Source: Mycobacterium simiae
GTDB lineage: Bacteria > Actinomycetota > Actinomycetes > Mycobacteriales > Mycobacteriaceae
Assembly: GCF_010727605.1 (NCBI RefSeq)
Contig: NZ_AP022568.1
Coordinates: 4,402,001-4,466,000 of the forward strand
Reading direction: 5' to 3'
Length of the DNA: 64,000 nt
A program made the translations under genes and the position numbers. This document shows positions 21,107 through 32,235 of this stretch, one piece after another. The notes under the pieces were generated by a model that was not told the DNA's origin, did not search any database, and was given only the letters and a program-made list of their open reading frames with translations. Numbering within the stretch: position 1 is the first letter of the stretch; every line of letters begins with the position of its first letter.

Positions 21107-21113
21107 GCCGGCC

Positions 21114-21131
21114 TTGACGCTGTGAGCGAAC
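21114..21131 (+). promoter_or_regulatory. Candidate ClgR operator upstream of clpP1P2
   Basis: TTGACGCTGTGAGCGAAC matches the corynebacterial ClgR consensus WNNWCGCYNANRGCGWWS, as I recall it, at all but one position. It lies about 83 bp before clpP1 and just after tig. ClgR is the known activator of clp genes in actinobacteria. Confidence 0.55.
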
Positions 21132-21213
21132 GCGGGGTCCGCGGCGCGAAACGGTGGACTTGGTTGGTTAGTGTCGGTGAGTACAGATCTGAAAGAAAGC
21201 AGGTAATCCCGTC

Positions 21214-21813
21214 GTGACTGACATGCGTTCGAACTCGGTGGGCCTCAACCTCACGGACTCGGTGTATGAGCGCTTGCTCTCCGAGCGCATCATCTTCCTG
21301 GGTTCGGAGGTGAACGACGAGGTCGCCAACCGGTTGTGCGCGCAGATTCTGCTGCTCGCCGCCGAGGACAGCGACAAGGACATCAACCTCTACATCAACT
21401 CTCCGGGTGGCTCGATCAGCGCCGGGATGGCCATTTACGACACGATGGTCCTGGCACCCTGCGACATCGCCACCTATGCGATGGGCATGGCCGCCTCGAT
21501 GGGGGAGTTCCTGTTGGCGGCCGGCACCAAGGGCAAGCGCTTCGCGCTGCCGCACGCCCGCATCCTGATGCACCAGCCGCTCGGTGGAGTGACCGGTAGC
21601 GCGGCCGACATCGCAATCCAGGCCGAGCAGTTCCACGTCATCAAGAAGGAGATGTTCCGGCTGAACGCCGAGTTCACCGGCCAATCGATCGAACGCATCG
21701 AGGCCGACTCGGACCGCGACCGGTGGTTCACCGCGCAGGAGGCCCTGGAATACGGCTTCGTCGACCACATCATCACCCGCGCCGCCCACATCACCAATGG
21801 AGAAGCCCGATGA
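21214..21813 (+). CDS. clpP1: ATP-dependent Clp protease proteolytic subunit 1
   Basis: ClpP1 of 199 residues, one ring of the heteromeric ClpP1P2 tetradecamer essential in mycobacteria. The catalytic triad is visible: Ser95 in MAASMGE, His120 in ILMHQPLGG, and Asp169 in DSDRDRW. The short N-terminal propeptide precedes the core fold. GTG start at 21214; an ATG four codons later is the alternative. The stop overlaps the clpP2 ATG (ATGA), so both subunits are made from one mRNA. A ClgR-like box upstream fits stress induction. Confidence 0.96.
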   Translation: MTDMRSNSVGLNLTDSVYERLLSERIIFLGSEVNDEVANRLCAQILLLAAEDSDKDINLYINSPGGSISAGMAIYDTMVLAPCDIATYAMGMAASMGEFLLAAGTKGKRFALPHARILMHQPLGGVTGSAADIAIQAEQFHVIKKEMFRLNAEFTGQSIERIEADSDRDRWFTAQEALEYGFVDHIITRAAHITNGEAR

Positions 21814-22454
21814 GTCCCCAGCATCCTGAAATCCAGCCTCAGGCGCGCTACATTCTGCCGTCGTTCATCGAGCACTCCAGCTTCGGTGTCAAGGAGTCGA
21901 ACCCCTACAACAAGCTGTTCGAGGAACGCATCATCTTCCTCGGCGTGCAGGTCGACGACGCCTCGGCGAACGACATCATGGCCCAGTTGCTGGTGCTGGA
22001 ATCGCTGGACCCCGACCGCGACATCACCATGTACATCAACTCGCCGGGTGGCGGATTCACCTCGCTGATGGCGATTTACGACACCATGCAGTACGTGCGC
22101 GCCGACATCCAGACGGTGTGCCTGGGACAGGCGGCCTCGGCCGCGGCGGTGTTGCTGGCTGCCGGAACACCGGGTAAGCGGATGGCGCTGCCCAACGCCC
22201 GGGTGCTGATCCACCAGCCGTCGCTGCAGGGCGTGATCCAAGGCCAGTTCTCCGACCTGGAGATCCAGGCTGCCGAGATCGAGCGGATGCGCACGCTGAT
22301 GGAGACGACGCTGGCCCGGCACACCAACAAGGAACCGTCGGTGATCCGCAAGGACACCGACCGGGACAAGATCCTGACCGCCGAAGAGGCCAAGGACTAC
22401 GGGATCATCGACACGGTGCTGGAGTACCGGAAGCTGTCCGCGCAGACCAATTAA
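21810..22454 (+). CDS. clpP2: ATP-dependent Clp protease proteolytic subunit 2
   Basis: ClpP2 of 214 residues, the second ring of ClpP1P2 and the face that docks ClpX and ClpC1. Catalytic Ser lies in GQAASAAAV, His in LIHQPSLQG, and Asp in KDTDRDK. The motif [12 protein letters not shown] is typical of ClpP. The ATG at 21810 overlaps the clpP1 stop; the in-frame extension back to 21723 lies inside clpP1 and is not needed. It ends 12 bp from the convergent mmuM stop. Confidence 0.96.
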   Translation: MSPQHPEIQPQARYILPSFIEHSSFGVKESNPYNKLFEERIIFLGVQVDDASANDIMAQLLVLESLDPDRDITMYINSPGGGFTSLMAIYDTMQYVRADIQTVCLGQAASAAAVLLAAGTPGKRMALPNARVLIHQPSLQGVIQGQFSDLEIQAAEIERMRTLMETTLARHTNKEPSVIRKDTDRDKILTAEEAKDYGIIDTVLEYRKLSAQTN

Positions 22455-22466
22455 GGACGGTCGCTT

Positions 22467-23420
22467 TCACCGAGCGCGCACTGACTGCGATTTTCTAGCT
22501 GTGGTTGCAGTGGGTGCGCGCTCAGTGTTTTTTGCGACGTCCAGCGCACCGGCCACGGCCGCGATGTCGGCGGGCGTCACCCGGCAGCATCCGCCGACGA
22601 CGCCCGCCCCGGCCGCGACCCACTGACGGGCACGGTCCGCGGAGAACCGCGACACACCGGTCCAGGCGCGTCCGTTCCAGCGCTCGCCGCTGTTCGGGTA
22701 GACGATCACGGGTTTGCCTACGGCGCAGGCGATTTCGATTGCCGGCGGCACGTCGTCGGGACTGCAGCAGTTGACGCCGACTGCGACGATCTGGTCCACG
22801 CTGGCGGCCACCGAGAACGCCTCGGCCAGTGGTTGTCCGGCGCGCGTGCGGGTCCCGTCGATGGTGTAGCTCAACCAGGCTGGCTTGCCTGACGCACGCA
22901 CCAGATCGACCAGCGCCTCGGCTTCGTCGACGTCGGGCATGGTTTCCAGGGCCAGCACATCCGCGCCCGCGTCGGCCAATACCTCGAGCCGCGGTCGGTG
23001 CCAGCGCCTCAGTTGCGAGACGGAAACCCCGTAGCGGCCGCGATATTCCGAGCCGTCGGCCAACGCCGCGCTGTACGGACCGATCGAGGCGGCCACCAGC
23101 AGGCCGCCGGTTGCGTCGCGGGCCGTTGCCGCAAGGTCGACGCTGCGACGCAGTAATTTGACCGCTTCATCGCGGCCGATGCCGCGCGCGGAAAAGCCGT
23201 CGAACGATGCTTGATAACTGGCGGTCGTCGCGATCTTGGCGCCGGCCTGAAAGTAGGTGGTGTGCACCGCGGCGATCTCTTGCGGGGCATCCGACAGCAA
23301 CCTCGCCGACCACAGCGCGTCGGACAGGTCGTGTCCGCGCGCCTCCAACTCGGTCGCCAAGCCGCCGTCGCTGATCAGCACGGAATCGGTGGGCCACAAA
23401 GATTCGGCAGCCATTCCCAC
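22467..23420 (-). CDS. mmuM: Homocysteine S-methyltransferase
   Basis: Zinc-dependent methyltransferase of 317 residues that makes methionine from homocysteine using S-methylmethionine or SAM. Zinc ligands are recognisable as the Cys of GVNCCSPDD (near residue 215) and the CC pair of GGCCRVTPADI (near 280). SDGGLATELEARGHDL is the typical N-terminus. The GTG at 23420 has TACAGT 7 nt before it, compatible with a leaderless start; an ATG two codons later is possible. Convergent with clpP2. In Mtb a transporter gene (Rv2459) lies between them; it is absent here. Confidence 0.9.
   Translation of the reverse strand: MGMAAESLWPTDSVLISDGGLATELEARGHDLSDALWSARLLSDAPQEIAAVHTTYFQAGAKIATTASYQASFDGFSARGIGRDEAVKLLRRSVDLAATARDATGGLLVAASIGPYSAALADGSEYRGRYGVSVSQLRRWHRPRLEVLADAGADVLALETMPDVDEAEALVDLVRASGKPAWLSYTIDGTRTRAGQPLAEAFSVAASVDQIVAVGVNCCSPDDVPPAIEIACAVGKPVIVYPNSGERWNGRAWTGVSRFSADRARQWVAAGAGVVGGCCRVTPADIAAVAGALDVAKNTERAPTATTARKSQSVRAR
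22472..22523. terminator. Long stem-loop between clpP2 and mmuM, inside the mmuM 3' end
   Basis: GAGCGCGCAC (22472-22481) pairs with GTGCGCGCTC (22514-22523); after a 3x3 internal loop, CTGC (22485-22488) pairs with GCAG (22507-22510). It starts 18 bp after the clpP2 stop and lies within the last codons of mmuM, so it can terminate clpP1P2 transcription while encoding the MmuM C-terminus. Confidence 0.65.
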
Positions 23421-23689
23421 TCATGCCACTGTAGGGTGGTGGCCTGGCAACCGGTCCGTACGGCGTACCAGCCTCGGTGGGGTAACGACCGCGACACGCC
23501 AAAGACACGGAAAGCGCGTCTCGGCCGGTGCGGACGGTTGTCGGGCTATATGTTTTCGGACAGGCATGAATACCACCGACGCGATTCGGCGCTAATGGTC
23601 GCGGCGGGCCCGATCTAGCGGGTAGCGTCGGGGGAATACATGCGGCACGTTGAGGCGTACGGCGAACAGGAAGTAGGCACTTAGGCACC

Positions 23690-24970
23690 ATGGCGCGCAT
23701 CGGAGACGGCGGTGATCTGCTGAAGTGCTCATTCTGCGGGAAGAGCCAAAAGCAGGTAAAAAAACTCATTGCGGGCCCGGGTGTTTACATCTGCGATGAG
23801 TGCATTGATCTCTGCAACGAGATCATCGAAGAGGAGCTTGCCGACGCCGACGACGTCAAACTCGACGAACTGCCCAAGCCGGCCGAAATCCGGGAGTTCC
23901 TGGAGGGCTATGTCATCGGGCAGGACACCGCCAAGCGGACACTGGCGGTCGCCGTCTACAACCACTACAAGCGAATTCAGGCCGGCGAAAAGGGTCGGGA
24001 CTCTCGGTGCGAACCGGTCGAGCTGACCAAATCCAACATTTTGATGCTCGGCCCGACCGGCTGCGGCAAAACGTATTTGGCCCAGACGCTGGCCAAGATG
24101 CTCAACGTCCCGTTCGCCATCGCCGACGCCACCGCCCTGACCGAGGCCGGTTACGTCGGTGAAGACGTCGAGAACATTCTGCTCAAGCTGATCCAGGCCG
24201 CCGACTACGACGTCAAGCGCGCCGAGACCGGCATCATCTACATCGACGAGGTCGACAAGATCGCCCGCAAGAGCGAGAACCCCTCGATCACTCGCGACGT
24301 CTCCGGCGAAGGTGTGCAGCAAGCCCTGCTGAAGATTCTGGAGGGCACCCAGGCGTCGGTTCCTCCGCAAGGCGGCCGCAAGCACCCCCACCAGGAATTC
24401 ATTCAGATCGACACCACCAACGTATTGTTCATCGTCGCGGGTGCGTTCGCCGGGCTGGAGAAGATCATCTATGAGCGCGTCGGCAAGCGGGGCCTGGGCT
24501 TCGGCGCCGAGGTGCGCTCCAAGGCGGAGATCGACACCACCGATCACTTCGCCGAAGTGATGCCCGAAGACCTGATCAAGTTCGGCCTGATCCCCGAGTT
24601 CATCGGCCGGTTGCCGGTGGTCGCCTCGGTCACCAACCTGGACATGGAGTCGTTGGTCAAGATCTTGTCCGAGCCGAAGAACGCTCTGGTCAAGCAGTAC
24701 ACCCGGCTGTTCGAGATGGACGGCGTGGAGCTGGAGTTCACCGACGACGCGCTGGAGGCGATCGCCGACCAGGCGATCCACCGCGGCACCGGTGCCCGGG
24801 GTCTGCGCGCGATCATGGAAGAGGTCCTGCTGCCGGTGATGTACGACATCCCCAGCCGCGACGACGTCGCCAAGGTGGTCGTCACCAAGGAGACGGTGCA
24901 GGACAACGTGTTGCCGACGATCGTGCCGCGCAAGCCTTCCCGCTCCGAGCGGCGCGACAAGAGCGCCTGA
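23690..24970 (+). CDS. clpX: ATP-dependent Clp protease ATP-binding subunit ClpX
   Basis: AAA+ unfoldase of 426 residues feeding ClpP1P2. The N-terminal zinc finger is intact ([11 protein letters not shown] ... [11 protein letters not shown]), followed by Walker A GPTGCGKT near residue 120, Walker [10 protein letters not shown] near 182, and the sensor and C-terminal domain. The 5' 270 bp back to mmuM is a divergent intergenic region with no gene. The TGA stop (24968-24970) lies inside the first copy of a 56-bp tandem repeat. In Mtb a transporter gene (Rv2456c) follows on the way to korA; here there is only the repeat and a leader. Confidence 0.97.
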   Translation: MARIGDGGDLLKCSFCGKSQKQVKKLIAGPGVYICDECIDLCNEIIEEELADADDVKLDELPKPAEIREFLEGYVIGQDTAKRTLAVAVYNHYKRIQAGEKGRDSRCEPVELTKSNILMLGPTGCGKTYLAQTLAKMLNVPFAIADATALTEAGYVGEDVENILLKLIQAADYDVKRAETGIIYIDEVDKIARKSENPSITRDVSGEGVQQALLKILEGTQASVPPQGGRKHPHQEFIQIDTTNVLFIVAGAFAGLEKIIYERVGKRGLGFGAEVRSKAEIDTTDHFAEVMPEDLIKFGLIPEFIGRLPVVASVTNLDMESLVKILSEPKNALVKQYTRLFEMDGVELEFTDDALEAIADQAIHRGTGARGLRAIMEEVLLPVMYDIPSRDDVAKVVVTKETVQDNVLPTIVPRKPSRSERRDKSA

Positions 24971-25157
24971 CGACGATCAAGCGGCTGTGGCCGCGTTGAG
25001 GAGTCGGGCAATCAGGTAGCGCCTGACGACGATCAAGCGGCTGTGGCCGCGTTGAGGAGTCGGGCAATCAGATAGCGCCTGACGACGATCAAGCGGCTGT
25101 GGTCGCGTTGAGGAGTCGGGCAATCGGGTAGCGCCTGACGACGATCAAGCGGCTGCG
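24963..25157 (+). repeat. 56-bp tandem repeat (VNTR-like) overlapping the clpX stop
   Basis: Units beginning GCGCCTGACGACGATCAAGC start at 24963, 25019, 25075 and 25131, exactly 56 bp apart; three are full and the fourth is cut after about 27 bp. Copies differ at only a few positions. Each full unit contains GCGGC-TGTG-GCCGC, a 5-bp hairpin flanked by CAA/TTG; in the third copy one stem C becomes T, leaving a G-U pair. The first unit supplies the clpX stop codon. No open frame of interest. Confidence 0.95.
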
Positions 25158-25403
25158 GGAGGCTCGCGAATTTGCCACCGCACGTGAGCAACGCCACAGT
25201 TTTGTGTCGTACTCGTCAGTAGCACGTCCTGAACACGCATTTTGCCTAAGATAACCCTAAGGACGCGCAGCTTCGGACGTTCTTCCAGCCGGACTACCAG
25301 TGCCATAATTGGTACTGCCAGTCTCATGCAATCGCGTGCGGCTGGGAGCACCTAAACGGCGCGTAACCTGAAGCTTTGGCACGGGTGGGTATCCGGTCAA
25401 CCA
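25158..25403 (+). promoter_or_regulatory. korA upstream region
   Basis: Non-coding stretch between the clpX repeat and korA, with locally lower GC around 25195-25260. TAAGAT at 25247-25252 fits a mycobacterial -10 element and would give a leader of about 145 nt. No hairpin or operator stood out. Confidence 0.35.
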
Positions 25404-27371
25404 ATGAGAGGCGGAGACGTGGATCCGAACGGTAGCGGAACCGGATCTGAATCTCATAACGACAGCGCGTCGGACCGTCAGCGCCTTGAACAAGTAGTCA
25501 TCCGGTTCGCCGGCGACTCCGGCGACGGTATGCAGCTAACCGGCGACCGGTTCACCTCGGAGGCAGCGCTCTTCGGTAACGACTTGGCGACCCAGCCTAA
25601 CTACCCCGCCGAAATTCGGGCACCTGCAGGGACTTTGCCCGGTGTCTCGTCCTTCCAGATTCAAATCGCCGACTACGACATCCTCACGGCCGGTGACCGG
25701 CCGGACGTACTGGTTGCCATGAATCCGGCCGCATTGAAAGCCAACATTGGCGATCTGCCGCGCGGCGGAATGGTGATCGCCAATTCCGACGAATTCACCA
25801 AGCGCAATCTCACCAAGGTCGGGTATGTAGCCAACCCGCTCGAGACCGGCGAGCTGTCCGACTACGTCGTGCACTCGGTCGCGATGACGACTCTGACGTT
25901 GGGCGCCGTCGAGGCGATCGGCGCGTCCAAGAAAGACGGCCAGCGGGCCAAGAATATGTTCGCCCTCGGTCTGCTGTCGTGGATGTATGGGCGACCGATC
26001 CAGACCAGCGAGAACTTCATCCGGGAGAAGTTCGTCCGCAAGCCTGACGTCGCCGAAGCCAATGTGCTCGCCCTGAAGGCGGGCTGGAACTACGGCGAAA
26101 CCACTGAGGCGTTCGGCACCACCTACGAGGTATCGCGGGCGACCTTGCCGCCGGGTGAGTACCGCCAGATCTCCGGCAACACCGCGCTGGCCTACGGGAT
26201 CGTCGCGGCCGGACAACTCGCCAACATTCCCGTCGTCCTCGGCAGCTACCCGATCACGCCCGCCTCGGACATCCTCCACGAGCTGTCCAGGCACAAGAAC
26301 TTCAACGTCATCACCTTCCAGGCCGAGGATGAGATCGGCGGCGTCTGCGCCGCGATCGGCGCTTCCTACGGCGGTGCACTGGGAGTCACCAGCACCTCGG
26401 GGCCCGGAATCTCGCTGAAGTCCGAGGCCCTGGGGCTGGCGGTGATGACCGAGCTGCCACTGCTGGTCATCGACGTGCAACGCGGCGGCCCGTCGACCGG
26501 GCTGCCCACCAAGACCGAGCAGGCCGACTTGCTACAGGCGCTGTTCGGCCGCAACGGCGAGTCGCCGGTGGCGGTGGTGGCGCCCAAGTCGCCGTCCGAC
26601 TGCTTCCAGACCGCCATCGAGGCGGCGCGCATCGCGGTGTCCTACCACACCCCGGTGATCGTCCTATCCGATGGCGCGATCGCTAACGGCTCGGAGCCGT
26701 GGCAGATCCCGGATGTCTCGTCGTTGCAGCCGATTACGCACGCATTCGCCAAGCCGGATGAACCGTTCCAGCCTTATGCGCGCGACCCGGAGACGCTGGC
26801 CCGCCAGTTCGCGGTGCCCGGCACGCCGGGTCTGGAACACCGCATCGGCGGCCTGGAAGCGGCCAACGGCTCGGGCAACATCTCCTACGAGCCGGTTAAC
26901 CACGACCTCATGGTGCGGTTGCGCCAGGCCAAGATCGACGGAATCAAGGTCCCGGACCTGGAGGTCGACGACCCGACGGGTGACGCCGAGCTGCTGCTGA
27001 TCGGCTGGGGCAGCTCTTACGGTCCGATCGGGGAGGCCTGCCGACGCGCGCGGCGCAAGGGCATCAAGGTCGCGCACGCTCATCTGCGCTACCTGAACCC
27101 GTTCCCGGCTAACCTCGGTGATGTGCTGCGGCGGTACCCGAGGGTGGTGGCACCGGAGATGAACCTGGGACAGCTCGCGATGTTGCTGCGCAGTAAGTAC
27201 CTGGTCGACGTGCAGTCGGTCTCCAAGGTGCAGGGCATAGCGTTCCTGGCCGACGAAATCGGGCGGGTAATCCGGGCGGCGTTGGCGGGAACGCTTGCCG
27301 AGATCGAGCAAGACAAGACGATGGTCGCCAGAATGGCGGCAGCAACTGTTGGAGCGGGAGCTAACGCATGA
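25404..27371 (+). CDS. korA: 2-oxoglutarate ferredoxin oxidoreductase, alpha (gamma-alpha fusion) subunit
   Basis: Large subunit of the CoA- and ferredoxin-dependent 2-oxoglutarate oxidoreductase (KOR), about 655 residues, converting 2-oxoglutarate to succinyl-CoA with korB. The N-terminal gamma domain (VIRFAGDSGDGMQLTGDRF) is fused to the pyrimidine-binding alpha domain (QISGNTALAYGIVAAGQ ... YPITPASDILHELS), as in other actinobacterial KorA. The start is uncertain: ATG at 25404, or GTG at 25419, which has GGAG only 2 nt before it. The stop overlaps the korB ATG (ATGA). Confidence 0.93.
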   Translation: MRGGDVDPNGSGTGSESHNDSASDRQRLEQVVIRFAGDSGDGMQLTGDRFTSEAALFGNDLATQPNYPAEIRAPAGTLPGVSSFQIQIADYDILTAGDRPDVLVAMNPAALKANIGDLPRGGMVIANSDEFTKRNLTKVGYVANPLETGELSDYVVHSVAMTTLTLGAVEAIGASKKDGQRAKNMFALGLLSWMYGRPIQTSENFIREKFVRKPDVAEANVLALKAGWNYGETTEAFGTTYEVSRATLPPGEYRQISGNTALAYGIVAAGQLANIPVVLGSYPITPASDILHELSRHKNFNVITFQAEDEIGGVCAAIGASYGGALGVTSTSGPGISLKSEALGLAVMTELPLLVIDVQRGGPSTGLPTKTEQADLLQALFGRNGESPVAVVAPKSPSDCFQTAIEAARIAVSYHTPVIVLSDGAIANGSEPWQIPDVSSLQPITHAFAKPDEPFQPYARDPETLARQFAVPGTPGLEHRIGGLEAANGSGNISYEPVNHDLMVRLRQAKIDGIKVPDLEVDDPTGDAELLLIGWGSSYGPIGEACRRARRKGIKVAHAHLRYLNPFPANLGDVLRRYPRVVAPEMNLGQLAMLLRSKYLVDVQSVSKVQGIAFLADEIGRVIRAALAGTLAEIEQDKTMVARMAAATVGAGANA

Positions 27372-28471
27372 CGAGTGGGATTGCTGGCGACCTGGCGGGC
27401 ACGGACCTCGGGTTGACGCCGAGGTTGAAGAAGAACGACGGCGTGCCCACCTTGACCCCTGAGGATCAGCCACAGAAGAGCAAGGACTTCACCAGCGACC
27501 AAGAGGTGCGCTGGTGCCCGGGCTGTGGTGACTACGTCATCCTCAACACCATTCGCAACTTCCTGCCGGAGCTGGGGCTGCGCCGCGAGAACATCGTCTT
27601 CGTCAGCGGGATCGGCTGCTCCAGCCGGTTCCCGTACTACTTGGAGACCTACGGCTTTCACTCGATCCACGGCCGTGCCCCTGCGATCGCCACCGGTTTG
27701 GCGCTGGCCCGCGAGGACCTGTCGGTTTGGGTGGTCACCGGCGACGGCGACGCCCTGTCGATCGGCGGCAACCACCTGATCCACGCGCTGCGCCGCAACG
27801 TCAACATCACCATCCTGTTGTTCAACAACCGGATCTACGGGTTGACCAAGGGCCAGTACTCACCGACTTCCGAGGTCGGCAAGATCACCAAGTCGACGCC
27901 GATGGGATCGCTCGATCATCCGTTCAACCCGGTGTCGCTGGCGCTGGGCGCCGAGGCGACCTTTGTCGGCCGGGCACTCGACTCAGACCGGGCCGGGCTG
28001 ACCGAGGTGTTGCGCGGCGCGGCCGAGCACCGTGGCGCCGCGGTGGTCGAGATCCTGCAGGACTGCCCGATCTTCAACGACGGCTCGTTCGACGCGTTAC
28101 GCAAAGAGGGCGCCGAGGATCGGGTGATCAACGTCCGGCACGGCGAGCCAATTGTGTTCGGCGCCAACGGCGAATACTGCGTGGTGAAGTCCGGCTTCAG
28201 CCTCGAGGTCGCCAAGACCGCTGACGTGGCGGTCGAAGAGATCGTCAAGCACGATGCGCACGCGGATAACTCGGCGTACGCGTTCGCCCTGTCGCGGCTC
28301 TCCGAGCAGAACCTGGACCACACCGTGCTCGGCATCTTCCGGGACATCACCCGGCCCACCTACGACGACGCCGCCCGCTCCCAGGTTGCCGCGGCCCGGT
28401 CGTCGACCCCGTTCGACGCGGCCGCGCTCCAATCGCTGCTGCGCGGGCGCGACACCTGGACCGTCGACTAG
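27368..28471 (+). CDS. korB: 2-oxoglutarate ferredoxin oxidoreductase, beta subunit
   Basis: Thiamine-diphosphate-binding subunit of KOR, 367 residues. RWCPGCGDYVIL and SGIGCSSRFPYY carry the cysteines that hold the [4Fe-4S] cluster, and GDGDALSIGGNH with downstream NN is the TPP/Mg motif. It works as a heterodimer or heterotetramer with KorA in an oxygen-tolerant branch of the TCA cycle. ATG at 27368 overlaps the korA stop, so expression is coupled. mobA follows 12 bp later. Confidence 0.95.
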   Translation: MTSGIAGDLAGTDLGLTPRLKKNDGVPTLTPEDQPQKSKDFTSDQEVRWCPGCGDYVILNTIRNFLPELGLRRENIVFVSGIGCSSRFPYYLETYGFHSIHGRAPAIATGLALAREDLSVWVVTGDGDALSIGGNHLIHALRRNVNITILLFNNRIYGLTKGQYSPTSEVGKITKSTPMGSLDHPFNPVSLALGAEATFVGRALDSDRAGLTEVLRGAAEHRGAAVVEILQDCPIFNDGSFDALRKEGAEDRVINVRHGEPIVFGANGEYCVVKSGFSLEVAKTADVAVEEIVKHDAHADNSAYAFALSRLSEQNLDHTVLGIFRDITRPTYDDAARSQVAAARSSTPFDAAALQSLLRGRDTWTVD

Positions 28472-28483
28472 GGGGCAGAGGTA

Positions 28484-29077
28484 GTGACCGATGCCATGTC
28501 GTTGGCCGGGGTAGTTCTCGCCGGGGGCGAATCGCGACGCATGGGTCGCGACAAGGCCACCCTGCCGGGTCCGGACGGAACGGCGACGATGGTCGAGTTC
28601 GTCGTCGGCGTTCTCTCGCAGCGGTGCAATCCGATCTTTGTCGTGGCCGCCCCCGGTCAGCCGTTACCTCAGCTGACCGCGCGCGTGGTCCGTGACGAGA
28701 TCCAGGGGCTCGGACCGCTACCCGCCACCGGGCGGGGATTGCGCGCGGCCGCGGAAGCCGGCGCACCGTACGCCTTTGTGTGCGCCGTCGACATGCCGCT
28801 GCTCACAGCCGAATTGATCGATCGGCTGATGCTGCTCGCGAGCAAGACCGACGCCGAAGTGGTGCTGCCGTGGGACGGTCGCAGCCACTACCTGGCTGCG
28901 GTGTACCGGACCGATCTCGCCGACCGGATCGATGCGCTGGTGGCCGCGGGCGAGCGCAAGATGAGCGCCCTGATCGATGCTTCGGACGTGCAGCAGATCG
29001 TGCTGTCGGATTCGCGCCCGTTGACCAACGTCAACACCGACGCCGAGTTCCGCGCGTTGGTGCGTTCCAGCGCCTGA
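28484..29077 (+). CDS. mobA: Molybdenum cofactor guanylyltransferase-like protein
   Basis: MobA-type nucleotidyltransferase of 197 residues, which would attach GMP to molybdopterin to give the bis-MGD cofactor. The nucleotide-binding loop [16 protein letters not shown] is at residues 12-27, and [14 protein letters not shown] carries the metal-binding Asp. GTG start at 28484 with GGGGGCAGAGG just upstream; an in-frame ATG five codons later is possible. It is closely spaced behind korAB, so probably the same transcript. Confidence 0.88.
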   Translation: MTDAMSLAGVVLAGGESRRMGRDKATLPGPDGTATMVEFVVGVLSQRCNPIFVVAAPGQPLPQLTARVVRDEIQGLGPLPATGRGLRAAAEAGAPYAFVCAVDMPLLTAELIDRLMLLASKTDAEVVLPWDGRSHYLAAVYRTDLADRIDALVAAGERKMSALIDASDVQQIVLSDSRPLTNVNTDAEFRALVRSSA

Positions 29078-30729
<1,652 letters not shown>

Positions 30730-30759
30730 CCAACAGTGATCGACGGCGGCTCTGCCGTA

Positions 30760-30795
30760 GGAAATGCCGGGCGCGGGTGCCCGGCATTTCCTTTT
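30760..30795 (+). terminator. Intrinsic terminator after rpfE
   Basis: GGAAATGCCGGGC (30760-30772) and GCCCGGCATTTCC (30779-30791) give a perfect 13-bp stem with a 6-nt loop, followed by TTTT, 30 bp after the rpfE stop. Confidence 0.85.
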
Positions 30796-30872
30796 CACCG
30801 CGTTGCGTCAACGCGCACCGCTCGGTGCGCGGGCCGTCGGGCCGCAGCTGAGGATCCGGTACCGTCGCGACG

Positions 30873-32129
30873 ATGACCGCAACGGGGCGTGAATTCGACA
30901 TCGTGCTGTACGGGGCGACCGGTTTCGTCGGAAAACTCACCGCTGAATACCTCGCCCGCGCCGGCGCCGGCGCGCGAATTGCCTTGGCCGGCCGGTCGGC
31001 GGAGCGGTTGGAAGGGGTGCGCGACAGCCTCGGGTCGGGCGCGCAGTCCTGGTCCGTGCTGACCGCCGACGCGTCGTCGCCGTCCACGCTGCACGAGATG
31101 GCCGCCCGCACCCACGTCGTCGTCACAACGGTCGGGCCCTATGCGCGGTACGGGATGCCGCTGGTGGCCGCGTGCGCTGCGGCAGGCACTCACTACGCGG
31201 ACCTGACTGGCGAGGCGAATTTTATCCGCGAGGCGATCGACCTCTACCACAAACAAGCCGCCGACACCGGTGCCCGGATAGTGCACTGCTGCGGATTCGA
31301 CTCGGTGCCCTCCGACATGACGGTTTATGCCCTGTACCGCACGGCCCGCGACGACGGCACGGGTGAACTCGGCGACACCCACTTCGTGATGCGCTCGTTG
31401 TTCGGCGGGTTGTCGGGCGGGACGGTGGCCTCACTGGTGGGGGTACTGCGGGCGGCGTCCGGCGACCCGGAGCTACGCCGCCGCCTCACCGATCCCTACA
31501 CGCTGAGCACGGATCGCAGTGCAGAACCCGAGCTCGGGCGCCAGCCCGACCTGCCCTGGCGGCGTGGTCGGTACATCGCGCCGGAGCTCGAAGGGGTCTG
31601 GACGGCCGGCTTCTTGATGGCCCCGATCAACACCCGAATTGTGCGGCGCAGCAACGGATTGCTCGACTGGTCCTATGGCCGGCGGTTCCGATACAGCGAA
31701 CACATGAGTGTCGGCTCGTCGCCGCTGGCTCCGGTGGCAGCAGCCCTCATGGCGGGTGTCGGTAACGCGTCGTTCGAGCTGGGCAGCCGTTACTCCCGGC
31801 TGCTGCCCCTGCCGCTGGTGGAGCGCATCCTGCCCAAATCCGGCACCGGCCCGAGTTCGCGTGTGCGAGAGCGTGGTTACTACCGGTTGGAGACCTACAC
31901 CACCACGACCAGCGGGGCGCGTTACGTGGCCAGGATGGAACAACGGGGCGACCCGGGCTATCAGGCGACCTCGGTGCTGCTCGGGGAGTGCGGCTTGGCC
32001 CTCGCGCTCGATCGCGACAAACTCCCGGACCTGCACGGTGTGCTGACGCCCGCGGCCGCAATGGGTGAGGTGTTGCTGACCAGGCTTCCGGCCGCCGGTG
32101 TGTCGCTGCGGACCGAACGGCTGGATTAA
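30873..32129 (+). CDS. Saccharopine-dehydrogenase-like / trans-acting enoyl reductase family protein
   Basis: NAD(P)-binding protein of 418 residues (Rv2449c type). An N-terminal Rossmann fold (DIVLYGATGFVGKLTAEYL, residues 8-26) belongs to the saccharopine dehydrogenase-like family, which in mycobacteria includes the trans-acting enoyl reductase of phthiocerol and glycolipid synthesis. HCCGFDSVPSDM near residue 140 is a family hallmark. A lipid substrate is plausible but not shown. ATG at 30873 has no Shine-Dalgarno; TACCGT at 30860-30865 is 7 nt before it, so a leaderless start is likely. Promoter lies just after the rpfE terminator. Confidence 0.85.
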   Translation: MTATGREFDIVLYGATGFVGKLTAEYLARAGAGARIALAGRSAERLEGVRDSLGSGAQSWSVLTADASSPSTLHEMAARTHVVVTTVGPYARYGMPLVAACAAAGTHYADLTGEANFIREAIDLYHKQAADTGARIVHCCGFDSVPSDMTVYALYRTARDDGTGELGDTHFVMRSLFGGLSGGTVASLVGVLRAASGDPELRRRLTDPYTLSTDRSAEPELGRQPDLPWRRGRYIAPELEGVWTAGFLMAPINTRIVRRSNGLLDWSYGRRFRYSEHMSVGSSPLAPVAAALMAGVGNASFELGSRYSRLLPLPLVERILPKSGTGPSSRVRERGYYRLETYTTTTSGARYVARMEQRGDPGYQATSVLLGECGLALALDRDKLPDLHGVLTPAAAMGEVLLTRLPAAGVSLRTERLD

Positions 32130-32235
32130 GTCACTGCCGCAATAGCTTTCGCTCGAACTGGTCCCGATGATTCCGGCGGCGCCGAAGGGGTATGCCGTCT
32201 CGGACCGACATCGGTGAGAATGACGAGAGGAAGCC

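Noticed and set aside
24963..25157. CRISPR array
   Set aside because: Repeats are directly adjacent with no unique spacers and no cas genes are present.
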